Shown: positions 5,269 through 13,682, counted from the first letter of the stretch. The stretch: 21,149 bases of DNA from Candidatus Methylomirabilota bacterium (GCA_028869615.1 JAGWRQ010000010.1:1-21149), one strand, 5' to 3'. Numbers and translations are program-made. Notes: a model not told the origin generated them from the sequence alone.

Positions 5269-7758
5269 CTAGATCAATGCGGATTCCAGGACGATGCCCC
5301 GATCCAACATCGCGGTTGCCCGCGAGAGCGTTCGCGTCAGATCGACCGGCAACTCCGGGCTCTCTTCGAGCTGCCGGCACAGGTCGATCAGTCGGCGGAA
5401 TGCCCGGATGAGGTCACCCTCATGCCCCCCGAAACTCTGCTCCACCAGCGCCAGCCAGTCGTCCTCGCCGGACACCCACCGATGGGTGGCCGCCAGATAA
5501 GTCGTGTGCATCGAAACCGGAAGCTCAACCTGGTAGAACCGCTGAACTCTGTCCACCTCCTGGCTCAGATCTTCCAGTGTCTTCACGCGCCGGCGAAGGT
5601 GCGCCTGATCGCGGAGGAACAGCCGGGCGGCAGGCTGCTCGGTTGTTCGCGGTTCCTCCACCAGGCATGAGAGGAGCGCTGCGAGTTCCTCTGGTGAAAG
5701 CCCGTTCAGGAGCCCGGAGAAGACCACCCGGGCCACCAACAGCTCATTATCGTGGCGCAGTGACGCGATCAGACGGCCTTCCGCACCCAACCGTCCATCC
5801 TCGAGGTAGCCGAACTGCTGGAGGATTCCCACAACCCGCAGGAACTGTTCCCAGTAGGAATTCTGAAGTTGCTGCTGCGTCTGATGATGACGCTCCAGCA
5901 TCTTCCCCAATTGTCGCGACTGCTTGAGCTGCCGCTCCCGGAGCGGCCGTTCCGTGCAGCGGTGACAAGGCATCTGGGAAAGGGCGAGGGCCATCGCGTC
6001 GAGTTTCGACCTGCTCTCCTCAGCCGATTCTCCGGCGAAGAAACTGAGCGATGAAGGATGTGGTCGGCCGCGACCGCGACCTTTGCCACCTCCACGGCCG
6101 GCCCGCGCGGTCGCGACTCGCAGATGCCTGAGCCGTTCCCGCTCTTGCTCGAGCGCGGCGCGACGCTCCCGATACTCGACCAGTGTGCTGACCGAGCAAC
6201 AGGGTGATGCCACGCCCTCAGCGTCGGCCAATCTACGGATCAACCCCTCTTGTTCCCTCCGGCTAGCCTCGATCTTCCGACGATTCTGGAACTGGCCGAA
6301 GCTTTTCTCTATGGTCTTGCGAATCGCCTCGGGCTCGCGTTGCATTTCGATCAGCAACGCTGCGCTGCTGTAGCCGATCCGGAATCGGCTCTCGATCGGC
6401 TCCGGATCGCCTCGTACCAGGCGAACAGCGTCCTCGGCCGCCTCAACTGAATCAAGCGCCAGGAGGCAGGTCCCTTCAGGGTCGATCCCCCGTCGCCCGG
6501 CCCGACCGGCCATCTGGAACAGCTCCCCCACGGTGAGTCCCCGGAATCCGAGATCGGTCCGCTTACGAAGCCCTCCGATCACCACGCTTTTCGCCGGCAT
6601 GTGAATCCCCAGGCTCATCGTTTCGGTCGCGAAGACAACCCGCACCAGTCCCCGCTCAAACAGGACCTCAGTGAGCCGCTTCAATGCCGGCAGAACGCCG
6701 GCGTGGTGCAGCCCAGCACCGCGACGCAGCCCACGCAGGATCAATCGATTCAGATCGCTCTCAGGGCTGATGCTTGGATAGTCGAGGAGCGTCTGTTGGA
6801 TCACCTCCTCGACCTTCTCGCCCCTGGCAGGATCCAGGAGCGGCTCGTCACGCTCCAGGAGGCGGGCGAGCGCTCGCTCGCATCCCGATCGACTGAAGAT
6901 AAAGTAGATGGCCGGCAGCCAATGGCGCGCCCGCAACACGGCAATAGCGATGCTCTCGTCGAGCGCGCGACGGCGGAAGATACGATGCCGCCGTTCCCCA
7001 CGCCGCGCCCATCGGCCTATCTCCCGTCCCTCCGACATGCTTCGGCTGGAGAAGGAGGCTTGGAGAATCCGCCGAACCGAAGCCGGCTCCGGCGGCCAGA
7101 GTTGCCCCTCTTTATCGCAGAGCAGGTACTGGAGAGGCACCGGCCGGACCGGATGGTGGATAGGTCGGATCGGGCGGTGCGTCTGGCTGATCCACTCGGC
7201 GATCTCGCCGATGTTGCTGACAGTAGCCGAGAGGGCGATAAGCTGGACTTCAGGAGGGCAGTTGATGATGATTTCTTCCCACACGGTCCCCCGCCCTACG
7301 TTCCCCATGTAGTGGCATTCATCCAGCACCACATAACGAAGCGCCTCGAACTCGCCCCCGTAGAACTTGTTTCGGAGGATCTCGGTGGTCATGACCACGA
7401 GTGGCGCGTGGGGATTGACCTTGACGTCGCCTGTGAGAATACCGACCATCTCTTCACCCCACTGACGGGTGAAATCGGCATATTTCTGGTTGCTCAAGGC
7501 CTTCAGAGGGGTCGTGTAGGCAATACGGTGCTGATGGGCCAGGGCCCGGAAGATCGCGAATTCAGCGATAAGGGTCTTGCCCGCGCCGGTCGGCGCAGAG
7601 ACGATCACGGAGCTACCCTCCGCGATCAGACCGATGGCCTCCTCCTGGAACGGGTCAAAGGGGAAAGAATACCGATCGCGGAACGAATCGACAAGCGCAT
7701 GCGCGTCCTGCGGTAGGGCCGAGGAACCGATTTCGATGGGCCTGTGTCCTGTTGACAT
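5269..7758 (-). CDS. Ski2/Mtr4-like (HelY-type) superfamily II RNA helicase
   Basis: This ATP-dependent helicase has 829 aa from ATG 7758, or 834 aa from ATG 7773. In 834-aa numbering it shows Walker A APTGAGKT (60-67), a TTPLKALSNQK segment (87-97), the DECH box (151-154), SAT (182-184), HHAGVLP (356-362), motif V FATETMSLGIHMPA (381-394) and motif VI QMAGRAGRRG (420-429). The C-terminal half has a CHRC pair and a DSHCT-like end (HTTYLAATHRWVSG), as in Ski2/Mtr4/HelY proteins involved in RNA turnover or rRNA processing. A basic R/G stretch (GRGGGKGRGRGR) lies in the insert region and may bind RNA. The shorter start is preferred because a promoter-like -10 overlaps ATG 7773. Ribosome sites are weak for both. 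The HD-domain gene follows 11 bases downstream. Confidence 0.9.
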   Translation of the reverse strand: MSTGHRPIEIGSSALPQDAHALVDSFRDRYSFPFDPFQEEAIGLIAEGSSVIVSAPTGAGKTLIAEFAIFRALAHQHRIAYTTPLKALSNQKYADFTRQWGEEMVGILTGDVKVNPHAPLVVMTTEILRNKFYGGEFEALRYVVLDECHYMGNVGRGTVWEEIIINCPPEVQLIALSATVSNIGEIAEWISQTHRPIRPIHHPVRPVPLQYLLCDKEGQLWPPEPASVRRILQASFSSRSMSEGREIGRWARRGERRHRIFRRRALDESIAIAVLRARHWLPAIYFIFSRSGCERALARLLERDEPLLDPARGEKVEEVIQQTLLDYPSISPESDLNRLILRGLRRGAGLHHAGVLPALKRLTEVLFERGLVRVVFATETMSLGIHMPAKSVVIGGLRKRTDLGFRGLTVGELFQMAGRAGRRGIDPEGTCLLALDSVEAAEDAVRLVRGDPEPIESRFRIGYSSAALLIEMQREPEAIRKTIEKSFGQFQNRRKIEASRREQEGLIRRLADAEGVASPCCSVSTLVEYRERRAALEQERERLRHLRVATARAGRGGGKGRGRGRPHPSSLSFFAGESAEESRSKLDAMALALSQMPCHRCTERPLRERQLKQSRQLGKMLERHHQTQQQLQNSYWEQFLRVVGILQQFGYLEDGRLGAEGRLIASLRHDNELLVARVVFSGLLNGLSPEELAALLSCLVEEPRTTEQPAARLFLRDQAHLRRRVKTLEDLSQEVDRVQRFYQVELPVSMHTTYLAATHRWVSGEDDWLALVEQSFGGHEGDLIRAFRRLIDLCRQLEESPELPVDLTRTLSRATAMLDRGIVLESALI

Positions 7759-7769
7759 CTTTTTTATTA

Positions 7770-7798
7770 ACATTAGCAGATTGCGCCGGTCCCTTCAA
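7770..7798 (-). promoter_or_regulatory. Helicase promoter candidate, nearly leaderless
   Basis: On the reverse strand TTGAAG (7793-7798), a 17-base spacer and TAATGT (7770-7775) form a promoter whose -10 covers the upstream ATG candidate. The start of transcription would fall about five bases before ATG 7758, giving an almost leaderless mRNA. Confidence 0.4.
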
Positions 7799-7910
7799 CT
7801 ACCTCGGGTTATCTTGCGTGGTCCCCTTGCGTCAGGCATGTACGTCGTGTAAGCTGATCGTGGTGGTGGATGAAGCTGGACAGGCTGAAAAGGCAGAAAG
7901 GTCTTTGAAC

Positions 7911-8138
7911 ATGATAGAGGAACCAGCACAAACAGAAGAGGTGATCCGAGATCAGATACGAGCCGCGGTGGAGGCGATCGACGCGGCGTTAGAAGGAATC
8001 GTGCGCTTCCTCACGCCGCTGAGACCGACTATGCGGAATGAGCTGATCCAGCTCCTGGGCGGCCACATAGAACAGGCAAGGCACGCCAAGGAGTCTCTCG
8101 AAAGGATCCTTCTGGAGTTACAGCGGCAAAAGAAGTAG
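7911..8138 (+). CDS. Small all-helical protein of unknown function
   Basis: This 75-aa hypothetical protein reads as two or three amphipathic helices. Residues 8-37 are VIRDQIRAAVEAIDAALEG and onward. Residues 40-75 are rich in E, L and K and may form a coiled coil or helical hairpin. No signal peptide, Cys pair or known motif is visible. ATG 7911 has AAAGG about ten bases upstream. The frame is open further upstream to 7752, but that part has unlike composition and no ribosome site. It is divergent from the helicase, with about 150 bases between, and convergent with the 69-aa gene at the end of the mla operon. Confidence 0.5.
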   Translation: MIEEPAQTEEVIRDQIRAAVEAIDAALEGIVRFLTPLRPTMRNELIQLLGGHIEQARHAKESLERILLELQRQKK

Positions 8139-8144
8139 TGAGGG

Positions 8145-8354
8145 TCAGATCTCCCCGCTCGGCTTATCCCCGGCAGATTCAACGATTCGGACATAACCCA
8201 GGGTCCGCAGGAATCGCTCTCCCTCAGCCGATTTAAGGAAGCTCAGCAGATAGTCGCTGAAGCTTTTCGCCATGTCCGTTGAGAGATACGGCGGATGACC
8301 CGCCGCGCACCAGATTGTGATCTTATGATAGAGGCTCTGAACGTCTCCCGCCAT
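8145..8354 (-). CDS. Small protein at the end of the mla operon
   Basis: This 69-aa protein starts at ATG 8354 with a strong AAAAGGAG ribosome site, 12 bases after the mlaC stop, so it is almost surely translated with the operon. It has no signal peptide. The C-terminal half (SFSDYLLSFLKSAEGERFLRTLGYV, given here only as a pattern: helix, SAEGERFL, LGYV) resembles the last helix and tail of PstS/ModA-type substrate-binding proteins (...SxEGQxxLxxLGYVP). It could be a small regulator or a remnant of a binding protein. The resemblance is from memory and weak. Confidence 0.55.
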   Translation of the reverse strand: MAGDVQSLYHKITIWCAAGHPPYLSTDMAKSFSDYLLSFLKSAEGERFLRTLGYVRIVESAGDKPSGEI

Positions 8355-8366
8355 AGCGACTCCTTT

Positions 8367-9035
8367 TCACCGGACCTTCGACTTTGGAGCGCCAAGCTCC
8401 GACCCCTCCTCACCCTCGACCTTGGCCTGCATCTTCTTCACCAGATCCTGGTAGGAGGAAGTGCGGATGATCTTGCTGAACTGAGTGCGATAGTTGTTCA
8501 CCAGGCTTACACCCTCGACAACAATGTCATAGACCTCCCACTTGGCGTCCGCCTTCTGCACACGGTAGAAGATCGGGATTTCCTGGTTCCGTTTGGTCAC
8601 GATTTTCGTCCGCACCTCGGAGTAGTTGCCATCCGCCGTCTCCTCCAGGTACAAGACCTGCTCGCCCGTGTACCCCTCGACCCGGTCGACATAGGCCCGC
8701 TCCAACAGGTCGGTAAAAAGGCCAACGAATTTGGTGCGCTCCTCGGGAGTACGCTCGTTCCAGTACCGGCCCATGGAGCGCTTTGACATCTCGGCAAAAT
8801 CAAATCGCTCCAACACGGTCTTGCGGAGCTTAGCCCGACGCTCCTTGGTCTTCTGCTCACCCTTGAGGGCCGGATCGGTCAAGATCTTGATTACCTGGTC
8901 AACGGTCCCCTTGATCTGATCCGTCGCCGGGCCGGCAAGGCTCTGTCCCGGCGTCCACAAAATCGCTATGGCCGCCCCAGCAGCAAGCACTAACGTCTTC
9001 CATCCATATCTGGTATCGGAATAGTTCGCGGTCAC
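8367..9035 (-). CDS. mlaC: MlaC/Ttg2D-family periplasmic phospholipid-binding protein
   Basis: This 222-aa protein shuttles phospholipid across the periplasm between the inner-membrane MlaFED complex and the outer membrane. A signal peptide spans about residues 12-35 (WKTLVLAAGAAIAILW, with cleavage near SLAG). The mature part has the family pattern: LRKTVLERFDFAEMSKRSMGRYW, then TPEERTKFVGLFTDLLERAYVDRVEGY, VRTKIVTKR, IPIFYRV, WEVYDIVVEGVSLVNNYRTQFSKII. That last strand-helix block is diagnostic. It starts at GTG 9035, overlapping the TolC stop as GTGA, with AAGGAGGAG upstream, so translation is coupled. Length is usual for the family. The C-terminal 25 residues are a charged extension. Confidence 0.93.
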   Translation of the reverse strand: MTANYSDTRYGWKTLVLAAGAAIAILWTPGQSLAGPATDQIKGTVDQVIKILTDPALKGEQKTKERRAKLRKTVLERFDFAEMSKRSMGRYWNERTPEERTKFVGLFTDLLERAYVDRVEGYTGEQVLYLEETADGNYSEVRTKIVTKRNQEIPIFYRVQKADAKWEVYDIVVEGVSLVNNYRTQFSKIIRTSSYQDLVKKMQAKVEGEEGSELGAPKSKVR

Positions 9036-10426
9036 TTCGCCTCCTCCTTCACGGCTCGACCTGTAGCATGTTCGATGTTCGCAAGCGCAAGATTGTAATT
9101 GTACATCGCTTTAAAATTGTCTGCCCGTAGCCTGGCGTATGACTCTGCGGCCTGGCCCAGTTCTTTGGACTCCCCGACCCCAAGATCATAGTTCGCTTTG
9201 GCCGCCACCAGCCATTTCTTCGCGTTCCGCCACCCATCCTCCGTCGCCTTAAGCGTCTCCTTTGCCTCAGTCAACTCCCGATGGGCTTTTCGCACCTGTA
9301 CCGGAATCCCCTGCTCCGCAAACGACTTCATCTCCCCAACCTTCAAGTGTTCCGCCTGGGCCACCCGGATCTTTCCCCGGGTGATCCCGAAGTCAAGATC
9401 ATACTTGAAACCCAGGACAACCACAGTGTAGCGGTCGTTCAACGGATCGAAGGCCCAGGGGTTCTGCTGCCGGGTTCGATTGCCCGCCTGAGCGTACACG
9501 CCATTTAATGCGACGAAGAACTGGGGATACAGGTTGCTCTCCTCAGCTTTGACCAGCGATGCCGTGGCCTTCAGTCCTGCCCGTACCTGGGTCATCTCCG
9601 GCCGTAGCTCCAGCGCCATGCCCATGCCCCGATCTTCCGACTCCACCTCCTTGGGGACGACCTCCAGCCCTATCGCATCCAGCTCAAACGGGTGTGTCCG
9701 ATCAAGACCTGCATAGAACATCAGGCCGGTCGTGGCCAGATCGAACCCTTTCTGGGCCTCCTCCCGGTTCTTCAACACCTCGCCTCGGAATGCTTTTAAC
9801 TTGTACAGATCCATCTCATCAGCCCCCGGCACTTCAGCCTTGAGCTGTCGTTCCGTCTTGTCGATCGCCTTGTCGAGATCCTTCTTGATCTCATCGATCA
9901 ACCCAAGCATGTCGCTCGCCAGCAGTCGGCCGTAGTACAGCTCCTTGACCTTTAAGATCAGGTCGGCAGCCTTCTCCTCCACCTTGGCCTTCTCGACCTT
10001 TACCCCCTCTTCCGCCGCTTCTCGAAAGCCCGTGAGCTTTCCGAATGTGTAGAGCGGTTGGACCAGCTTCATCTCGACGCGTTCGAACACATTATCGACA
10101 GTGGGTTTGTCCTTTCTGTCCGGAGACCCCCCCTCAACGGTGCCGCGGGCTCGAGACGACGGCCCCACGATCCCGACCACCTCAATCTGCGGGAGCCGGC
10201 CGGCATCGGCCTGGTCTTTCTTCGCCATCGCCGCCTCAGCGCCTCTCTGCATCTGACGGATCTCTGGGCTGACGGCCAGGGTACGCTGAATGAGATCCTT
10301 CAAGCTGTAGCCGGCTGTCGGCGCCAGCGATTGCGCGGCTGCCGGCCGCACGACAGCCACGGTTGTCATGAGCGCCAAGGGCAACACAATCCAATGTGCT
10401 TTTCTCGCTCGGCCTGCATTCGTCAT
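9032..10426 (-). CDS. TolC-family outer-membrane channel protein
   Basis: This 464-aa protein has a signal peptide (about 1-31, ...VVRPAAA-QS) and two long alpha-helical repeats typical of OEP/TolC proteins. The N-terminal repeat carries SLKDLIQRTLAVSPEIR and LVQPLYTFGKL. The C-terminal repeat carries RPEMTQVRAGLKAT, YPQFFVALNGVYA, YDLDFGITRGKI and a final ANYDLGVGESKELGQAAE...YNLALANIEHATG. Such trimers form a barrel-tunnel that exports substrates through the outer membrane. The gene sits inside the mla set, between mlaD and mlaC, suggesting that this lipid or solvent transporter uses a TolC-like exit or entry duct. AAGGAGG precedes ATG 10426 at about six bases. No partner RND or MFP gene is in the window. 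Confidence 0.92.
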   Translation of the reverse strand: MTNAGRARKAHWIVLPLALMTTVAVVRPAAAQSLAPTAGYSLKDLIQRTLAVSPEIRQMQRGAEAAMAKKDQADAGRLPQIEVVGIVGPSSRARGTVEGGSPDRKDKPTVDNVFERVEMKLVQPLYTFGKLTGFREAAEEGVKVEKAKVEEKAADLILKVKELYYGRLLASDMLGLIDEIKKDLDKAIDKTERQLKAEVPGADEMDLYKLKAFRGEVLKNREEAQKGFDLATTGLMFYAGLDRTHPFELDAIGLEVVPKEVESEDRGMGMALELRPEMTQVRAGLKATASLVKAEESNLYPQFFVALNGVYAQAGNRTRQQNPWAFDPLNDRYTVVVLGFKYDLDFGITRGKIRVAQAEHLKVGEMKSFAEQGIPVQVRKAHRELTEAKETLKATEDGWRNAKKWLVAAKANYDLGVGESKELGQAAESYARLRADNFKAMYNYNLALANIEHATGRAVKEEAK

Positions 10427-10482
10427 GGGCGCCTCCTTCGAGAGCGACAGATCAACGTGGGCTCACAGATTGCCTCTTCCGA

Positions 10483-10923
10483 TTAGAGCTTACCAAAGAT
10501 ATAATTTGCGATAAGTTGCTCTATGTCGATGGGATCTTCGGTATCCCGGAGCTTACCGCCAGGTCGGATCAGCGCGTCTGAGCCTCCGGGCGTAATCCTC
10601 ACATACTTCTCGCCGATCAGCCCCTTTGTCCGGATTGAGACGATCGCGTCATCCTGGAGCTTTACACCGGGGTCGATGCTCATGGCCACAACAGCCCGAT
10701 AGTTCTTCAGGTCGATCTCTCTGACCCGGCCCACCTCGACTCCGGCGATCTCGACTACCGCTCCATTCTTCAGACCTGCAACCGAGTCGAACTCGGCCAA
10801 CACAGTATACCCCCGCTCGCCGACCACCTCAAGCTTACCGAGTCTGATTGAGAGGTAGGCTAACGCCACGATTCCCGCCACCACGAATAACCCTACCAGC
10901 GTTTCCATGGTCAGTCGCTTCAT
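10483..10923 (-). CDS. mlaD: MlaD-type MCE-domain protein
   Basis: This 146-aa subunit is the periplasmic substrate-binding ring of the MlaFED lipid transporter. One N-terminal transmembrane helix (about 8-28, TLVGLFVVAGIVALAYLS) is followed by a single MCE domain. Its hallmarks are FDSVAGLKNGAVVEIAGVEVGRV (about 45-67) and IRTKGLIGEKYVRITPGG (about 97-114). The short tail EDPIDIEQLIANYIFG is typical of compact MlaD proteins. ATG 10923 is preceded by GGAGAG. It lies 53 bases after mlaF and 56 bases before the TolC gene. Family rings are usually hexameric. Confidence 0.93.
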   Translation of the reverse strand: MKRLTMETLVGLFVVAGIVALAYLSIRLGKLEVVGERGYTVLAEFDSVAGLKNGAVVEIAGVEVGRVREIDLKNYRAVVAMSIDPGVKLQDDAIVSIRTKGLIGEKYVRITPGGSDALIRPGGKLRDTEDPIDIEQLIANYIFGKL

Positions 10924-10976
10924 CGATCTCGCTCTCCGTCTTGATCTCCGAAGAATCCTGTCGGCATCGCTAGAAC

Positions 10977-11744
10977 CTACACGGCAGATCGGTTGGCCTG
11001 TTCCGAACCAGTCTGGCCGTTGCTGGCCCCGGTGATGAACTGCCGGATAATGGGATTGGCGGAAGCCATGATGGCCTCTGGACTGCTGTGCTCCACGATG
11101 ATCCCATTATCGAGCATCGCCACCGTCTGGGCGATGTCGAAAATCTCCGGAATCTCGTGGCTGACCACGACCGCGGTGAATCCGAAGCGCTTGTGGGCGT
11201 CCAGGATCAAACGGTGGATGGAGTTCAGCAGGATCGGATCGAGGCCCGTCGTCGGCTCGTCAAAAAGGATGATCTCCGGATCATGGACCAGGGCTCGGGC
11301 CAGAGCTGCCCGCTTCCTCATCCCCCCGCTAAGCTCTGCGGGATATTTATGCGCCATATCAGCAAGCCCCACGGCCTCCAGTCGCTGCATGGCGCGCTTG
11401 GCAATCTCGCCTTCTGACAGCCGGGTCTTTTCTCGCAGCGGAAAGGCAACATTGTCGAACACCGTCAGCGAGTCAAACAATGCGCCCCCCTGGAACAAGA
11501 CGCCGAACTTTTCCCGCACCAGATCCAAGGCTTTACCGCGGAGCCGGCCGAGGTCGGTCCCATCGACCAGCACCTGACCGCTATCCGGTCGCATAAGGCC
11601 GATAAGGTGCTTGAGCAACACGCTTTTACCGCCTCCGCTCCGTCCAATAATAGCCGTAACCTGCCCCCGTGGAATGGTCAGGTTCACCCCCCTGAGTACC
11701 TGTTGCCGATCAAAACTCTTGTAAAGATCAACGATCTGGATCAT
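10977..11744 (-). CDS. mlaF: MlaF-type ABC transporter ATPase
   Basis: This 255-aa cytoplasmic ATPase powers the Mla phospholipid transporter. All ABC motifs are visible: Walker A GRSGGGKS (34-41), Q-loop Q85, signature LSGGMRKRAALARAL (138-152), Walker B IILFDEP (158-164) with TTGLDP after it, and H-loop H196. The LSGGMRKR form with LLKHLIGLMRPDSGQV is characteristic of the MlaF/Ttg2A branch. It begins five bases after the mlaE stop with no clear ribosome site of its own, so it is probably translated by coupling. Length is normal (about 250-270). Confidence 0.95.
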   Translation of the reverse strand: MIQIVDLYKSFDRQQVLRGVNLTIPRGQVTAIIGRSGGGKSVLLKHLIGLMRPDSGQVLVDGTDLGRLRGKALDLVREKFGVLFQGGALFDSLTVFDNVAFPLREKTRLSEGEIAKRAMQRLEAVGLADMAHKYPAELSGGMRKRAALARALVHDPEIILFDEPTTGLDPILLNSIHRLILDAHKRFGFTAVVVSHEIPEIFDIAQTVAMLDNGIIVEHSSPEAIMASANPIIRQFITGASNGQTGSEQANRSAV

Positions 11745-11749
11745 CCAAT

Positions 11750-12520
11750 TTAAAACAGGACAGCGGTCATGAAGTAGTTCCAGACCAGCACGAGGACCGA
11801 TGAGAGGACCACGGCCTCAGTTGTCGCCTTTCCCACGCCCTCGGCCCCGTACTCGGCATAAAACCCCTTGTACGTGCATACCCAGGTGACAATGAGGCCG
11901 AAGCTCAGCGACTTCAGGAAGCCGCCCCGTATGTCACTCATCTCCACCATGTTCCGCATCTCGGAAAAATAGGTGCCGGCACCGACACCGAGTAGCTTGA
12001 CCCCAATGAGGTAGCCGCCATAGATTCCAACTACGTCGAAGATGGCCGTAAGGAGAGGGATCGCAATCAATCCCGCGATCACCTTGGGCACTACCAGGTA
12101 TTTCATGGGATTGACGGCCATCGCCTCCAGCGCGTCGATCTGTTCGGTGATCCGCATGATGCCGATCTCCGCGGCGGAGGCCGATCCGGCCCGCGCCGTC
12201 ACCATCAGGGCTGCCATCACCGGCCCCAGCTCCCGGATCAGGCTCAGGCCAACGGCCGGACCGAGAAGGGCCTCGGAGCCGAACTTCCGAAGCGTGTAGT
12301 ACCCCTGAAGCCCTAGGACCATTCCGCTGAAGCCCGCGGTGAGAAGAATAATCGAGCCTGACTTCACCCCGATAAAATGGAGCTGACTGACAATGCGCCT
12401 GAACTTCAACGGTGGTCGAACCGCCCAGAAACCGGCGGAACCCAAGAAGATGGCCATACGTCCCATGGCCTGGACTTGTGTGAGAACCGTGCGTCCCACG
12501 GCCTCCAACGGGTTATTCAT
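11750..12520 (-). CDS. mlaE: MlaE-type ABC transporter permease
   Basis: This is the 256-aa inner-membrane permease of the Mla lipid transporter. It has an amphipathic N-terminal region, then five or so hydrophobic helices. The conserved family core reads GSEALLGPAVGLSLIRELGPVMAALMVTARAGSASAAEIG (about residues 81-120; only the landmarks RELGPV and ARAGSA matter), followed by EQIDALEAMAVNPMKYLVVP. The C-terminus has GxxTWVCTYKGFYAEYGAEGVG and a last helix. ATG 12520 is preceded by TTGGAG at six bases. A TTG four codons earlier overlaps that site and is rejected. It is the first gene of the leftward mla operon. Confidence 0.94.
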   Translation of the reverse strand: MNNPLEAVGRTVLTQVQAMGRMAIFLGSAGFWAVRPPLKFRRIVSQLHFIGVKSGSIILLTAGFSGMVLGLQGYYTLRKFGSEALLGPAVGLSLIRELGPVMAALMVTARAGSASAAEIGIMRITEQIDALEAMAVNPMKYLVVPKVIAGLIAIPLLTAIFDVVGIYGGYLIGVKLLGVGAGTYFSEMRNMVEMSDIRGGFLKSLSFGLIVTWVCTYKGFYAEYGAEGVGKATTEAVVLSSVLVLVWNYFMTAVLF

Positions 12521-12575
12521 TCTTAACTCCAAGGGGGTTTCTCAGCGCGCCCGCGAAGCAACTGACAGCTTGGTA

Positions 12576-12603
12576 GAATTACACACGCTCCCCGAGTTGT
12601 CAA
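12576..12603 (-). promoter_or_regulatory. mla operon promoter
   Basis: On the reverse strand TTGACA (12598-12603), a 16-base spacer and TAATTC (12576-12581), preceded by TGTG as a partial extended -10, sit about 55 bases before mlaE. This is the best promoter in the region. Confidence 0.55.
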
Positions 12604-12719
12604 TCATTTCCTATCGTTCGCTGATCGAAGTTTTGGTCCGCATTTGAACCTGAGCGCCTCCGAACCCTGTCACCCGCATGTGGAGTTACCATCCGTTATA
12701 CACTACCGGAAGATAACTC

Positions 12720-12748
12720 TTGTGCCAAGATCATAAGTTTATTATTAT
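12720..12748 (+). promoter_or_regulatory. Promoter candidate for the DUF3047 gene
   Basis: TTGTGC (12720-12725), a 17-base spacer and TATTAT (12743-12748) lie in an AT-rich patch. The leader to the gene would be about 140 bases. Confidence 0.4.
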
Positions 12749-12896
12749 ACTCTCTATCCTTTATGAAGATAAGCATCAATCGTCAGTCATCAGCGGTCAG
12801 CCCACCAGGAATATCTGAAGGCCGAGCGCTGATTGCTCGTTCATACTGATACAGCGTCACTACATCGAGAGTTGGCGCTCAGGTGAGGAGGCTGAG

Positions 12897-13655
12897 TTGA
12901 GCATGACAAACATCCCACCAACCCCAACAACCTTCGGCTGCCTAAGACGTGGGACACGTCATCGGAGCCGGCCTGCGCTCGTCGGTCTTGCAGTGATACT
13001 GCTGGGGCTTGTATCGATGACCTCCGAAGCGAACCCCGTCCCTAATCCGGCCAGCATTCCCCTGCCTATCAGCGGGACGATGGATGAGAAGGGGATTCCG
13101 GTCGGCTGGGATCTGGAGGTCTTCCATGACCATCCTCAGATTAAGCTCGAACCACTCAAAGATGGTCGATTCGCCATCCGCCTCGCGAGCAATGAAAGCT
13201 CCTTCGGGCTGTACAAGACGGTAGAGGTCGATCTGAAGGAGTTCCCGATACTAACCTGGTGGTGGAGGGTGGATCGTCTGCCTGTCGCAGGCGACGCCCG
13301 TGAAAAGAACACGAACGACCAGGCTGCCCAGGTCTACGTCGCCTTCCAAGACTCGCTTATCCAACTGCGAAACCCCGTGATCGGCTACCTCTGGGATAGT
13401 AATGCCCCGGCAGGAACTGTCGCCGACGGCTATGCCCCCGTCACCCCTATCAAGGTCATGGTCCTGCGGAGCGGAAAGCAGCAATTAGGCAAATGGGTGC
13501 AAGAGCGTCGAAATATCGCCGAAGACTACGTGCGGCTGTTCGGCAAGAACTCGCTCCCTAAGGTGGGGCGAGTCGCCATCTGGATCAATACCCAGCATAC
13601 GAAGTCAACTGCCCAGGCGTCCTTCACTGACCTGCAGTTTCTCCGAGCCAATTAA
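12897..13655 (+). CDS. DUF3047 family exported protein
   Basis: This 252-aa protein matches the DUF3047 pattern as I recall it. A hydrophobic segment at about 28-45 (ALVGLAVILLGLVSMTSEA) acts as signal peptide or anchor. The conserved ILTWWWRVDRLP block (about 118-129), NDQAAQVYVAF (140-150) and IGYLWDSNAPAGT follow. The C-terminal half has RNIAEDYVRLFG and VGRVAIWINTQHT, then a last strand. The fold is predicted beta-rich and the function of the family is unknown. SD GAGGAGG lies five bases before TTG 12897 and 11 before ATG 12903; both are possible. It has an unusually long basic N-terminus of some 27 residues before the hydrophobic stretch, which may mean the real start is internal. Confidence 0.82.
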   Translation: MSMTNIPPTPTTFGCLRRGTRHRSRPALVGLAVILLGLVSMTSEANPVPNPASIPLPISGTMDEKGIPVGWDLEVFHDHPQIKLEPLKDGRFAIRLASNESSFGLYKTVEVDLKEFPILTWWWRVDRLPVAGDAREKNTNDQAAQVYVAFQDSLIQLRNPVIGYLWDSNAPAGTVADGYAPVTPIKVMVLRSGKQQLGKWVQERRNIAEDYVRLFGKNSLPKVGRVAIWINTQHTKSTAQASFTDLQFLRAN

Positions 13656-13682
13656 GCCAGGTCCTCTACTGACTAGTGCGTC

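Larger units (their letters stand above)
12521..12896. other. Divergent intergenic region between mlaE and the DUF3047 gene
   Basis: No gene is seen in these 376 bases. They hold a promoter candidate on each strand (12576-12603 leftward, 12720-12748 rightward) and an AT-rich patch at about 12731-12775. The 12-base word CAGCGGTCAGCC at 12791-12802 also occurs at 2271-2282. Confidence 0.6.

Noticed and set aside
6601..7716. A 371-codon open frame on the plus strand opposite the helicase.
   Set aside because: It is antisense to the conserved helicase motifs, has no ribosome site and arises from the codon bias of the real gene.
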